Assembly (NCBI GenBank): GCA_902597425.1
Contig: CACJXT010000003.1
Location: 1 to 58,727, forward strand
Direction: 5' to 3'
From: an uncultured Pelagibacteraceae bacterium
GTDB lineage: Bacteria; Pseudomonadota; Alphaproteobacteria; Pelagibacterales; Pelagibacteraceae
DNA length: 58,727 bases
In this document: positions 29,863 to 38,389 of the stretch, in pieces
How positions within the stretch are numbered: the stretch's first letter is position 1
How the letters are laid out: every line of letters begins with the position of its first letter
The notes under the pieces: model-generated
What the model saw: only the letters and a program-made list of their open reading frames with translations
Told to the model about the DNA's origin: nothing
Database searches by the model: none
Program-made: the position numbers and the translations under genes

Positions 29863-30974
29863 TTTATTAATTTTTCAATTATTTTATTATATTTATTCAA
29901 ACTTTCTCCTGCTGAAAATTTACTCAAACTTTTTTTATAAAATTTTTTTTTTACAATGAAAATTTTTCTATTATTAAAGAATAATTCAATTTTTTTTGAT
30001 AAATCTATATGATCATTTTTTTTTACTAAAAAACCTGCTTTACCATTTAATAAAATTTCTCTAGGTCCAGTAGGACAGTTTGTTGAAATAATTGGTTTAT
30101 TTAATGACATAGACTCAATTAAAACATTTGGCAAACCTTCATAGTTTGAAGTTAATATAAATAAATCTGATTTTAATAAATATGGAAAAGGATTTTTTTT
30201 AAATTTAAAAATATAAAGATTTTCATTAAATTTATTTTCTTTTGCATATTCGATTAATTTTTTCTTTGCCTTTCCATCCCCCATTAAAACAATATCACAT
30301 CTAATTTTTTTTTTTATTTCGTTAAATGCTTTTAATAGCATCATTTGATTTTTAACTTCATCGAGTCTTCCTAAAGAAAATAAAATGGGTTTATTTTTAT
30401 TAAAAAAAGGTTTTTTTCTAATTGTGAATTCTTTAGATAATTTTTGATAGTCTAACTTTAAAGTTGGATTATAAATAAATACAACATTTTTTTCTTTTGA
30501 AATTTTTTTAAATTCGTTGGCTAAATCTTTAGAATTACAAATTATTTTTTTAGCATTTTTATATAATAAACTTGCTAAAAAAATTATTACTCTTCCCTTG
30601 ATAAAAGTATGTTTAAATTTCTCTATTGAAAGTCTTTCACAACAAACTACTTTTAAAGTATTATTAAATAAAAACTTATTAACTGCCAAAACCAGCACAT
30701 TAGCATGCATTTGAATAGGAATAATTATATCTGGTTTTAATTTTTTAAATATTTTTGATAGTTCAAAAAATGAAAATATTGTCCTTTTTGAATTTAATTT
30801 AATTTTTTTTATCCCTATTCTTTTGAAATCACTTTCAAATTTATTTGAAAAATAATTTGAAATAAAAAAGACCTCATATTTTTTAGCTAATTTTTCTGAA
30901 ATAAGTAAATTTGTCTTTTCCACACCTCCATCCTTGAAAAAAGGATGGTAAAATAAGATTTTCTTTTTTTGCAC
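29841..30974 (-). CDS. GT4-family glycosyltransferase
   Basis: The 377-residue GT-B protein begins KKILFYHPFFKDGGVEKTN and has the GT4 donor-site pattern ILFSLGRLDEVKNQMMLLKA and NYEGLPNVLIESMSLNKPII. It is most like LPS or capsule mannosyl/galactosyltransferases of the GlcNAc-diphosphoundecaprenol/GT4 type. A segment near residues 115-135 is hydrophobic. Its final eight codons and stop are read from the antisense of the tRNA-Arg 3' half, so the C-terminal NGAPARS is dictated by the tRNA. It stands alone; donor and acceptor are unknown. Confidence 0.85.
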   Translation of the reverse strand: MQKKKILFYHPFFKDGGVEKTNLLISEKLAKKYEVFFISNYFSNKFESDFKRIGIKKIKLNSKRTIFSFFELSKIFKKLKPDIIIPIQMHANVLVLAVNKFLFNNTLKVVCCERLSIEKFKHTFIKGRVIIFLASLLYKNAKKIICNSKDLANEFKKISKEKNVVFIYNPTLKLDYQKLSKEFTIRKKPFFNKNKPILFSLGRLDEVKNQMMLLKAFNEIKKKIRCDIVLMGDGKAKKKLIEYAKENKFNENLYIFKFKKNPFPYLLKSDLFILTSNYEGLPNVLIESMSLNKPIISTNCPTGPREILLNGKAGFLVKKNDHIDLSKKIELFFNNRKIFIVKKKFYKKSLSKFSAGESLNKYNKIIEKLINGAPARS

Positions 30975-31059
30975 TAATTATATTTATTGTTTTAAAAAAT
31001 TAATATCATATTGGAATTTCATCAAATTTAAAGATAATACATTCTAATAAAATAAAATT

Positions 31060-31143
31060 ATGAAAGTATCTTTACAAAAAGCTGTTGTATATTTTTTTAT
31101 TATAGTACTTATTATATTAATAATAATTTCTTTAATAATTTAA
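31060..31143 (+). CDS. Candidate 27-residue single-helix membrane microprotein
   Basis: ATG at 31060 opens 27 codons ending in TAA at 31141-31143, three bases before the thioesterase ATG. The product starts MKVSLQKAVVYFF and the rest is almost all Ile, Leu, Val and Phe, enough for one transmembrane helix with a short basic N-terminus. The tight spacing suggests coupling to the thioesterase gene. Because AT-rich DNA easily encodes Ile/Leu/Phe runs, the coding status is uncertain. Confidence 0.4.
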   Translation: MKVSLQKAVVYFFIIVLIILIIISLII

Positions 31144-31146
31144 ATA

Positions 31147-31545
31147 ATGTCTAAAAAATTTGAAAAAATAGCTATTAAACCTGGTTTTATGAAACATAAT
31201 GGTGGATTGCTATTTAGAGAAATTTCAAAAAGTGAATATGAATTTAAAACAACTATTAAAGAAAATAATTTAAATACAGCGGGTATTACTCATGGAGGAT
31301 ACATTGCAACAATTATAGATTCTGGAGCAGGTACTGGAGCACATAGGACCGCAAAAAATTCTCAATGTGTTACAATTTCTTTAGATATAAAATTTATTAG
31401 AGCAACTAAATTAGATGATGAAATTATTGGTTTTGTAAAAATTTTAAAAAAAACTAAGTCAATGGTATTTTTAATTTGTCATCTAAAAAAAAATAAAAAA
31501 ATTATTGCTTCTGCATCTGGAATTTGGAAAATTCTTAATAAGTAG
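31147..31545 (+). CDS. PaaI-type hotdog thioesterase
   Basis: The 132-residue protein fits a single hotdog fold. The motif NTAGITHGGYIATIIDSGAG (about residues 41-60) carries the HGG...D pattern in which the Asp helps hydrolyse acyl-CoA thioesters in PaaI/YigI-type enzymes. No signal peptide. It is preceded by a candidate 27-residue membrane ORF and overlaps the convergent TRAP permease gene by 11 bases. The acyl-CoA substrate is unknown. Confidence 0.85.
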   Translation: MSKKFEKIAIKPGFMKHNGGLLFREISKSEYEFKTTIKENNLNTAGITHGGYIATIIDSGAGTGAHRTAKNSQCVTISLDIKFIRATKLDDEIIGFVKILKKTKSMVFLICHLKKNKKIIASASGIWKILNK

Positions 31546-33862
31546 GTTTTCTTTTATAATTTAAATATCCAAAAATAAATAGTAATAATGTAGCAAATGG
31601 ATAAACTATTATTTTTTTTGGTCTATCTGAATTTTCTATTTTAAATTCACTTATAAAATCACCTACTTTAAATCCTTCTTTTTTAGCTAAACTATTCTGT
31701 TTTAATGTATCTACCACAATTTTATTTTCATCTTTAGCTAAATTAATTCCATACTCTTCTAAATTAAAGTTATTTTTAAAGGTGTTTTTTTTAATAACAA
31801 ATAATTTATATCTTTCGCCATATTCACTTGATCGAGTTATTTTCAAATGTACTTCCTTCTTTGGATCTAAATTTAATGAATAAATACTATTTAAATCTAT
31901 ATAATTATATTTAGGATAAAATTTATTTAAAATAAAATCAGGTGATAAGAAAGATATCGAAATAAATAAAAAAACTATAATTTCATACCATCGAAGTTTA
32001 TCAAAAAACCATCTTTGGGTAGCAGAGGTAAACACTAATATTCCAATTAAAGAGGTTAAAATCACTAATAATGCATGCCAAATATTTTCAACTCCAATTA
32101 AAAGTAATTCATGATTAAATAAAAAAACAATAGGGAGTATCCCTGTTCTTAAACTGTACCAAAAAGCTTGTACACCAGTCCTAAGTGGATCTCCTCCTGA
32201 AATAGCAGCAGCTGCATATGATGCTAAGCCTACTGGTGGAGTAACATCGGCCATTAATCCAAAATAAAATACAAATAAGTGAACAGCTATAAGTGGAAAT
32301 ATAAATCCAGAAGCATTGCCTACATCTACTAAAACCATTGCCATCAATGAAGCTACGACTACATAATTAGCCGTTGTTGGGAGTCCCATTCCAAGCAACA
32401 AACATAATATAATGGTCAAAAACAATAAAATTACGACATTATCTTTAGCAACGGACTCTATAACAACAATTAAATTTGTACTTAGCCCTGTAGATCCCAC
32501 GGCTCCTACTATTACTCCAGCAGTTGCTATGGCTATCCCAACACCTACCATATTTATTGCACCTTTTTCAAAACCTATAATAGTTTGATTAAACCAAGTT
32601 TTAAGGGCATCTTGAAAATTAGATTGTTTAATCAATTTATTTATCAAATTTACAAAAATTAATGCAACGGTCGCATAAAATATTGAATAAGAAGCTGTAA
32701 ATCTTAAAACTACTAATAAATATATTAAAACAAAAATTGGAATTAAAAAATGTAACCCAGCTAAAAAAGTATTTTTTAAATTCGGCACATCTTTTTCTTC
32801 CATACCCTTAAGATTTAATTTTAAAGCTTCAAGATGAGAAATATAAAACAAAGCTATATAAGATATAATTGCAGGTAAAAAAGCATGTTTAACAACTTCA
32901 AAATATGTAACTCCTATAAAACTTGCCATAACAAAAGCTGCTGCCCCCATTACTGGAGGCATTAATTGACCATTAACTGACGATGAAACTTCTATTGCTC
33001 CTGCTTTTTCTTTTGAAAAGCCAGTTTTTTTCATAATTGGGATTGTAAAGGTTCCTGTGGTAACAGTATTTGCAATTGAAGAGCCTGAAATTAAACCAGT
33101 CATTCCTGATCCTAATATAGCTGCTTTTGCAGGCCCTCCTCTCATTTTTCCAACCATAGCAAAAGCTAAATCTAAAAAGTATTTTCCTCCTCCTGCTGTT
33201 TCTAAAAGTGCACCAAATAAAACAAACAAAAAAATAAAATCTACCGAAACGCCTATTGGAATTCCAAATATAGCTTCTTGATCAAACCATTGAAATCCTA
33301 CAAGTCTCTTTAACGAAAGTCCTCCATGAGAAATTATTTCTGGAGCATATTTTCCAAAATAAGAAAATAATAGGAAACAAATTGCTATTATTACTAAAGG
33401 TAAACCAATAGCCCTTCTGGTAGCCTCAAGCAAAATTAAAATTCCACTTATTCCAATAATTAACTCAATTGGTATATTAATATTTTGACTTAAACTAATA
33501 TTTAAAAGAAATCCTCCTCTATCAACAAGTTGATCATAAAAAAAATAAATATATAAACAGCAAAAAGCTGCAGTTAAACTAATTAAAATATCTAAGATTG
33601 AAATTTTTTTAGATTTAGAAATAGGAAATATTAAAAATGTTAGAGTTAAAGCAAAACCTAAATGAATAGCTCTAGCAGGCAACCCTTTAAACATTCCAAT
33701 GTCAAACATAAAAGGGAAAGGTGAAGCATACCAGAGCTGAAATAATGTCCAAATGATTGCTATAGCAGCAACAACTTTTAAATGTAAACCTGTGAGATTC
33801 CTAGTCGGTGACAAATCTTCACTAATTTTATCTTTTATATCAGTACTTATGTTCTGATTCAT
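31535..33862 (-). CDS. TRAP transporter permease, fused small and large subunits (TAXI type), with C-terminal DUF3394-like domain
   Basis: This 775-residue membrane protein joins a small DctQ-like part (about residues 25-140) to a DctM-like large part, seen in GSGMTGLISGSSIANTVTTG and GMGLPTTANYVVVASL. After the last helices, a soluble stretch (about 665-750) containing VDTLKQNSLAKKEGFKVGDF resembles a PDZ-like fold found in DUF3394 tails of TAXI permeases. Uptake is driven by an ion gradient with a periplasmic binding protein. The matching binding-protein gene is 77 bases upstream, separated by a terminator-like hairpin. Confidence 0.93.
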   Translation of the reverse strand: MNQNISTDIKDKISEDLSPTRNLTGLHLKVVAAIAIIWTLFQLWYASPFPFMFDIGMFKGLPARAIHLGFALTLTFLIFPISKSKKISILDILISLTAAFCCLYIYFFYDQLVDRGGFLLNISLSQNINIPIELIIGISGILILLEATRRAIGLPLVIIAICFLLFSYFGKYAPEIISHGGLSLKRLVGFQWFDQEAIFGIPIGVSVDFIFLFVLFGALLETAGGGKYFLDLAFAMVGKMRGGPAKAAILGSGMTGLISGSSIANTVTTGTFTIPIMKKTGFSKEKAGAIEVSSSVNGQLMPPVMGAAAFVMASFIGVTYFEVVKHAFLPAIISYIALFYISHLEALKLNLKGMEEKDVPNLKNTFLAGLHFLIPIFVLIYLLVVLRFTASYSIFYATVALIFVNLINKLIKQSNFQDALKTWFNQTIIGFEKGAINMVGVGIAIATAGVIVGAVGSTGLSTNLIVVIESVAKDNVVILLFLTIILCLLLGMGLPTTANYVVVASLMAMVLVDVGNASGFIFPLIAVHLFVFYFGLMADVTPPVGLASYAAAAISGGDPLRTGVQAFWYSLRTGILPIVFLFNHELLLIGVENIWHALLVILTSLIGILVFTSATQRWFFDKLRWYEIIVFLFISISFLSPDFILNKFYPKYNYIDLNSIYSLNLDPKKEVHLKITRSSEYGERYKLFVIKKNTFKNNFNLEEYGINLAKDENKIVVDTLKQNSLAKKEGFKVGDFISEFKIENSDRPKKIIVYPFATLLLFIFGYLNYKRKPTY

Positions 33863-33884
33863 TTTGTAAAAGATACCTTATTAT

Positions 33885-33913
33885 AAAAAAAAAGGCCCAA
33901 AAAATATTGGGCC
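33885..33913 (-). terminator. Intercistronic terminator/attenuator between the TAXI binding protein and its permease
   Basis: GGCCCAA (33894-33900), a 6-base loop and TTGGGCC (33907-33913) form a perfect seven-base stem. On the minus strand it is followed by nine U residues (33893 down to 33885), a textbook intrinsic terminator 26 bases after the binding-protein stop. Partial read-through would give much more binding protein than permease. Confidence 0.8.
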
Positions 33914-33939
33914 TTTTTAATTTAATTTATGTATTTAAA

Positions 33940-34956
33940 TTACATTAATCCGGCTTCTTTATAGTATTTAATTGCACCAGGATGTAATGGAGCAGATAAG
34001 CCATCAGCAATCATGTTTTTCTTTTCTAATGGACCAAAAGCAGGATGTTGTGCTCTAAAAGAATCAAAGTTTTCAAAAACAGCTTTAGTTACTAAATAAA
34101 CTAGTTCTTCAGAAACATCTGCGCTAGTTACTACAGTAGCTTTAACGCCAAATGTAGTTACATCATTTTTTTGATCTGTATAAGTCCACGCTGGAATTAC
34201 TGCTTTAGCGTAGTAATCTGCGCCATCAATCAAACCTTGAACAGGTCCACCTGTAAGATTAATTGGTGATGCGCTTGCCGCACAAGTTGCCGCTTGTTCC
34301 ATTGCACCATTTGGAAATCCTACTGAATAACCAAATGCATCTATTTTACCATCACACAATGCTTTAACTTGTTCAGATGAAGTTAACTCTGTAACAGATT
34401 TAAAAAAGCTATTATCAACTCCCATTGCTTTCATAAGTTCTTCCATGGTTCCTCTTTGACCAGATCCAGGATTACCTATGTTAACAACTTTACCTTCAAG
34501 TCCTGCAAAATCACTTATATTTGCACTTGCACTTGCCCAAATTTGAAACGGTTCATTATGAACAGAAAATACAGCTCTTAGATTGCTAAACTGTTTTCCT
34601 TCCCATTTACTTGAACCATTAACAGCATGATATTGCCAGTCAGACTGAGCTACACCAAATTGAAACTCACCTTCTTTGATTTTTCCAATATTGTAATTAG
34701 ATCCACCTGTAGATGGTGCTGTACATCTGTAAGCTTTTTCTGTTGCAGCTTTTTTTCTGCCATGTTCAGAGCTAGTTGCATATTTGTGCAACATTTTACA
34801 AATTGAATTTCCAGTTTGGAAATAAACTCCAGTAGGTCCACCAGTTCCTATCGTGAAAAACTCTGCTGTAGTTTTAGGTTTATTTTGTGAATAAAAAATT
34901 CCACCTATAATAACTATTGCTATAATTATTGTTATTAGGCCTTGATTTTTTTTCAT
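33940..34956 (-). CDS. TAXI-family TRAP transporter solute-binding protein
   Basis: The 338-residue protein has an N-terminal hydrophobic segment (about residues 6-24) for export, then the TAXI signature FFTIGTGGPTGVYFQTGNSI, and EFQFGVAQSDW further on. It has no lipobox Cys. It captures an organic acid or amino acid in the periplasm for the fused permease downstream. The start is fixed by a strong AGGGGG Shine-Dalgarno sequence (34963-34968). A neighbouring aminotransferase and acetoacetyl-CoA synthetase hint at an amino- or keto-acid ligand, but the ligand is not known. Confidence 0.93.
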   Translation of the reverse strand: MKKNQGLITIIIAIVIIGGIFYSQNKPKTTAEFFTIGTGGPTGVYFQTGNSICKMLHKYATSSEHGRKKAATEKAYRCTAPSTGGSNYNIGKIKEGEFQFGVAQSDWQYHAVNGSSKWEGKQFSNLRAVFSVHNEPFQIWASASANISDFAGLEGKVVNIGNPGSGQRGTMEELMKAMGVDNSFFKSVTELTSSEQVKALCDGKIDAFGYSVGFPNGAMEQAATCAASASPINLTGGPVQGLIDGADYYAKAVIPAWTYTDQKNDVTTFGVKATVVTSADVSEELVYLVTKAVFENFDSFRAQHPAFGPLEKKNMIADGLSAPLHPGAIKYYKEAGLM

Positions 34957-34972
34957 TATTTTCCCCCTCTAT

Positions 34973-35002
34973 ATTATATTTATTTATTCAATAATTTAAC
35001 AA
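34973..35002 (-). promoter_or_regulatory. Promoter of the TAXI binding-protein gene
   Basis: On the minus strand TTGTTA (35002-34997) and TATAAT (34978-34973) are 18 bases apart, and the strong AGGGGG ribosome-binding site follows closely. The transcript leader would be only about 15 bases. Confidence 0.45.
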
Positions 35003-35031
35003 TATTGTGATAATGATGTCCAGAAAGTTAT

Positions 35032-36258
35032 TTAATTAGATTCAACCCAATCTTTAAGTTTTTTTGTACCTTCAATAATTTTAGGAGCAAATTTAGATAT
35101 AGAATTCATATCTATTTTTTTTGTTTTTTTTACATTTTGCATAAATTGATCTCCATTAAAATCTGTAAAGCTTAATCTTGTTATCATTCGTTTTTTTGAA
35201 AATCCAAAATCAGACCCTGGTAGTAAAGCTACTCCTGTTTCTTTAAGAATATTACTGCACATTTCTTCAGATGTAGAAAATTTTTCAATCGAAAATTCTG
35301 GCATAAGATAAAATCCACCTTGAGGTTTATTCATGCTAATTATGTTTGTTTTTAAATTCTCATAAACATATTCTCCAACTGCCTTAAGAATAGAGCGAGA
35401 ATTATTTATATATTCATTTTGATTATTGCTATAAGCAGCTATAGCAGCATATTGTATTGGTGCACTAACTGATGAAAAAGTTTCACTTGCTAAAATTTTA
35501 AGAGAATCCCTTAATTCTCTTAGATTTTCAGGTATTATAAAATATCCTAATCTCCAACCACCTGCTCCACACCATTTGCTGAGTCCAGTACTAATAATAG
35601 TTTTTTCAGGATAAAATTCCGAAATAGATTTAAAATCTTTGTTAAAACTTAATTCTGAATAAATTTCATCCGATAGAATTAAAATATTATATTTTTTTGC
35701 AATAAAACTTATCTCTTTTAAATTATTACAAATCTGACCTGAAGGATTATTTGGAGAATTTAAAAAAAGTAAATAATTTTTATTTTTATTCTTTAAAATA
35801 GTTTTTTCAATTTCTTCCGCCGTTGGAAACCAGTTATTTTCTTTAGTTGTTGTAATCCAGCATGTTTTATTTCCGCTTATTAAAGCCTGGGGAGCGTAAG
35901 ACACCCAACTAGGTACGGGAAGTAATATATCTCCATTAAAAAGCTGTTGTAACAAAAACATTAATTCTTTAGTTCCAGGTCCAATGATTACGTTTTCTTC
36001 TTTATAATAATTATTATTTTTAGCACTAGCGTATTTAGAAATTGCATTCCTTAATTCATTTAATCCTAGGATTGGAAGGTATTTATTTTGATGTGCATTG
36101 TTTTTTAATTCATCAATAACATCTTCAGGAACTTTAAAGGGTGATTGTCCAAAACCAAATTTATATATTTTTTTACCATCTGATTCTAACTTCTTTGAAA
36201 TTTCATTTATTCTTAAAGTTGAAGAAGTTTTCAAGTTTTTTACTATATCTTTTATCAT
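35032..36258 (-). CDS. PLP-dependent aminotransferase, class I/II
   Basis: The 408-residue protein follows the aspartate aminotransferase fold: FGFGQSPFKVPEDV (residues 34-47 or so), LLFLNSPNNPSGQICNNL, and the PLP Schiff-base lysine in STGLSKWCGAGGWRLGYF. The C-terminal ITRLSFTDFNG has the carboxylate-binding Arg region. It transfers amino groups between an amino acid and a keto acid; the specificity is unknown. Its start directly abuts the stop of acetoacetyl-CoA synthetase (zero gap), so the two are one operon, and the TAXI transporter genes follow on the same strand after 75 bases. Confidence 0.88.
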   Translation of the reverse strand: MIKDIVKNLKTSSTLRINEISKKLESDGKKIYKFGFGQSPFKVPEDVIDELKNNAHQNKYLPILGLNELRNAISKYASAKNNNYYKEENVIIGPGTKELMFLLQQLFNGDILLPVPSWVSYAPQALISGNKTCWITTTKENNWFPTAEEIEKTILKNKNKNYLLFLNSPNNPSGQICNNLKEISFIAKKYNILILSDEIYSELSFNKDFKSISEFYPEKTIISTGLSKWCGAGGWRLGYFIIPENLRELRDSLKILASETFSSVSAPIQYAAIAAYSNNQNEYINNSRSILKAVGEYVYENLKTNIISMNKPQGGFYLMPEFSIEKFSTSEEMCSNILKETGVALLPGSDFGFSKKRMITRLSFTDFNGDQFMQNVKKTKKIDMNSISKFAPKIIEGTKKLKDWVESN

Positions 36259-38214
36259 TTAGTGATTTAATTCTTCCAAATTTTTATATTGCTCTAAAAC
36301 TTCTGGATTTAATAATGCTTCTTTATTTTTTATCTCATTACCTTCTATTATATTTTTAACTGCTAATTCAACTATTTTTCCATTCTTTGTTCTTGGAATA
36401 TCAGTAATACTTATAATTTTAGCTGGAACATGTCGCGGTGATGCGTTTATCCTTATTTGTTTTTTAATCTTAATTGTTAATTCTTCTGTTAGATCATAAC
36501 CCTCAGCAAGCACTACAAATAATATTATTCTTATATCATTATCCCATGACTGACCAACCGCTATAGACTCTATAATCTCGTTAAATTTCTCTACCTCTAC
36601 ATAAATTTCAGATGTACCAAGTCTTACCCCACCTGGATTAAGAGTAGCATCAGATCTACCATAGATTATAAATCCCCCATTATCTTTAATTTCTGCATAA
36701 TCCCCATGATGCCATATATTTGGAAATTTATTAAAATAAGCTTTTTTAAATTTTAAATCATTTTTATCATTCCAAAACTTCAAAGGCATTGAGGGAAAAG
36801 GATTTACACAAACCAGCTCGCCTTTTTTATTTTTTATTGAGTTACCTGATTCATCAAAAATATTTACATCCATACCAAGACCTTTATTTTGAATTTGACC
36901 TGAAATTACTGGATCATAAAGATTACCTAGGACAAAACATGAAACAATATCTGTTCCACCTGATATAGAAGATAGATGCACATCTTTTTTTAAATTATTA
37001 TAAACATATTCAAACCCTTCTTTTGATAAAGGTGAGCCAGTGGAGCAAATAGTTCTTAATTCTTTAAGCTTATATTTGCTTTTAATATTAGCTTTATTTA
37101 ATGCGTCAATGTATTTTGCACTTACTCCAAATAATGAAATTTTTTCTTTTTCTACAATTTCTAATAAAAGATCTTGTTTTTTAAACATTGGAAATCCATC
37201 AAATAAAACAATTGATGCTTTAGAAGCAAGCACACTAATTAGCCAATTCCACATCATCCATCCACATGTAGTAAAATAAAAAACATTATCATTTTTTTTA
37301 ATATTACAATGCAATTGATGTTCTTTTAAATGTTGCAACAAAACACCTCCACTTCTATGACAAATGCATTTAGGTTTGCCTGTTGTTCCGCTAGAGTAAA
37401 GGATTGCTAATTCATGTTCAAAATCAAATTTAACAAATTTTATTTTTCTAACTTTAATTTTTTGAATATCACTCCAAAGAAATTGAGTAATATTTTTAAA
37501 TTGATATTTTTTTTTAATATATTTTTTACCTGGATAATTAATTAAAACCAAATACTTTATAGAACTTATCTTTTTTAATATTTCTGGTACTCTTTCTATA
37601 ATATTAATCTCTTTTCCATTATAAAAATACCTGTCACATACAAATAAAACTTTTGGCTTTATTTGAGAGAAGCGTTCAATAACTCCTTTTACTCCAAAAT
37701 CAGGAGAACATGAAGACCAAATTGCTCCTACAGATGTGGTTGCAATAAAACTTTCCACAGTTTCAATTAGATTTGGCATATATGCAGCAACTCTATCTTT
37801 TTTTTTAAGCTTAATTTTATGAAAAAAATTGTTTATTTTACTCACATTATTATTTAAATTTTTCCAATTTCTTTCTTCCTTAAAACCATTTTCACTAATA
37901 AATGTTACTGCTTTAGTATTATTTTTTTTAGAAAGTAAATTTTCTGCAAAATTTAATTTTGAGTTAGGTAAAAAAATATTTTTATAAAGTATATTTGATT
38001 TTTTAATTTTTTTTTTACCTTTTATACCTTTAACTTTACAATAATCCCAAATTGTATTCCAAAAATTATCTAAATTATTTACACTCCAACTTAATATTTT
38101 TCTATAATCTTGATCAAATTTTTGGTTAAATTTTTTTGATATAAATTTTTCATAATTATATAAATTTGAACTTGACTTTAGATTTGATGTTGCGACCCAC
38201 AGCTTTTTGGCCAT
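36259..38214 (-). CDS. aacS: Acetoacetyl-CoA synthetase (acetoacetate-CoA ligase)
   Basis: This 651-residue ANL-superfamily ligase matches the acetoacetate group: N-terminal LWVATSNLKSSSNLYNYEKF, AMP motif LYSSGTTGKPKCICH, HHGDYAEI and the C-terminal catalytic Lys region PRTKNGKIVELAVKNI. It activates acetoacetate with ATP and CoA. The thiolase at 28606-29715 could then split the product into two acetyl-CoA. It is first in an operon with the aminotransferase and is divergent from the helicase gene. Confidence 0.9.
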   Translation of the reverse strand: MAKKLWVATSNLKSSSNLYNYEKFISKKFNQKFDQDYRKILSWSVNNLDNFWNTIWDYCKVKGIKGKKKIKKSNILYKNIFLPNSKLNFAENLLSKKNNTKAVTFISENGFKEERNWKNLNNNVSKINNFFHKIKLKKKDRVAAYMPNLIETVESFIATTSVGAIWSSCSPDFGVKGVIERFSQIKPKVLFVCDRYFYNGKEINIIERVPEILKKISSIKYLVLINYPGKKYIKKKYQFKNITQFLWSDIQKIKVRKIKFVKFDFEHELAILYSSGTTGKPKCICHRSGGVLLQHLKEHQLHCNIKKNDNVFYFTTCGWMMWNWLISVLASKASIVLFDGFPMFKKQDLLLEIVEKEKISLFGVSAKYIDALNKANIKSKYKLKELRTICSTGSPLSKEGFEYVYNNLKKDVHLSSISGGTDIVSCFVLGNLYDPVISGQIQNKGLGMDVNIFDESGNSIKNKKGELVCVNPFPSMPLKFWNDKNDLKFKKAYFNKFPNIWHHGDYAEIKDNGGFIIYGRSDATLNPGGVRLGTSEIYVEVEKFNEIIESIAVGQSWDNDIRIILFVVLAEGYDLTEELTIKIKKQIRINASPRHVPAKIISITDIPRTKNGKIVELAVKNIIEGNEIKNKEALLNPEVLEQYKNLEELNH

Positions 38215-38299
38215 AATTTTTATTTAAATAATTATTGTAGAATTAATTTTATTTATGTTACTCTAAATTAGATATAAACACTAAAATGAGAACTTTTTT

Positions 38300-38357
38300 C
38301 CATATGATTCGGTCATGTTTTAGACTATTTTTGTTCTTTAAGACCAACTACATATGG
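38300..38357. other. Paired inverted repeats in the aacS/helicase divergent gap
   Basis: CCATATG (38300-38306) pairs with CATATGG (38351-38357), and inside them GGTC (38311-38314) pairs with GACC (38342-38345). A hairpin with an internal loop and a 27-base terminal loop is possible. Alternatively the right half is part of a promoter (TTGTTC at 38331, TATGGT at 38353) for the helicase. The rest of the 175-base gap shows only AT-rich sequence. Confidence 0.3.
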
Positions 38358-38389
38358 TAGGAAAATAATTTAATACACTAAAGATTGAA

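Noticed and set aside
38286-38360. 24-codon plus-strand ORF before the helicase
   Set aside because: There is no ribosome-binding site, and the region is better explained by inverted repeats or a promoter.
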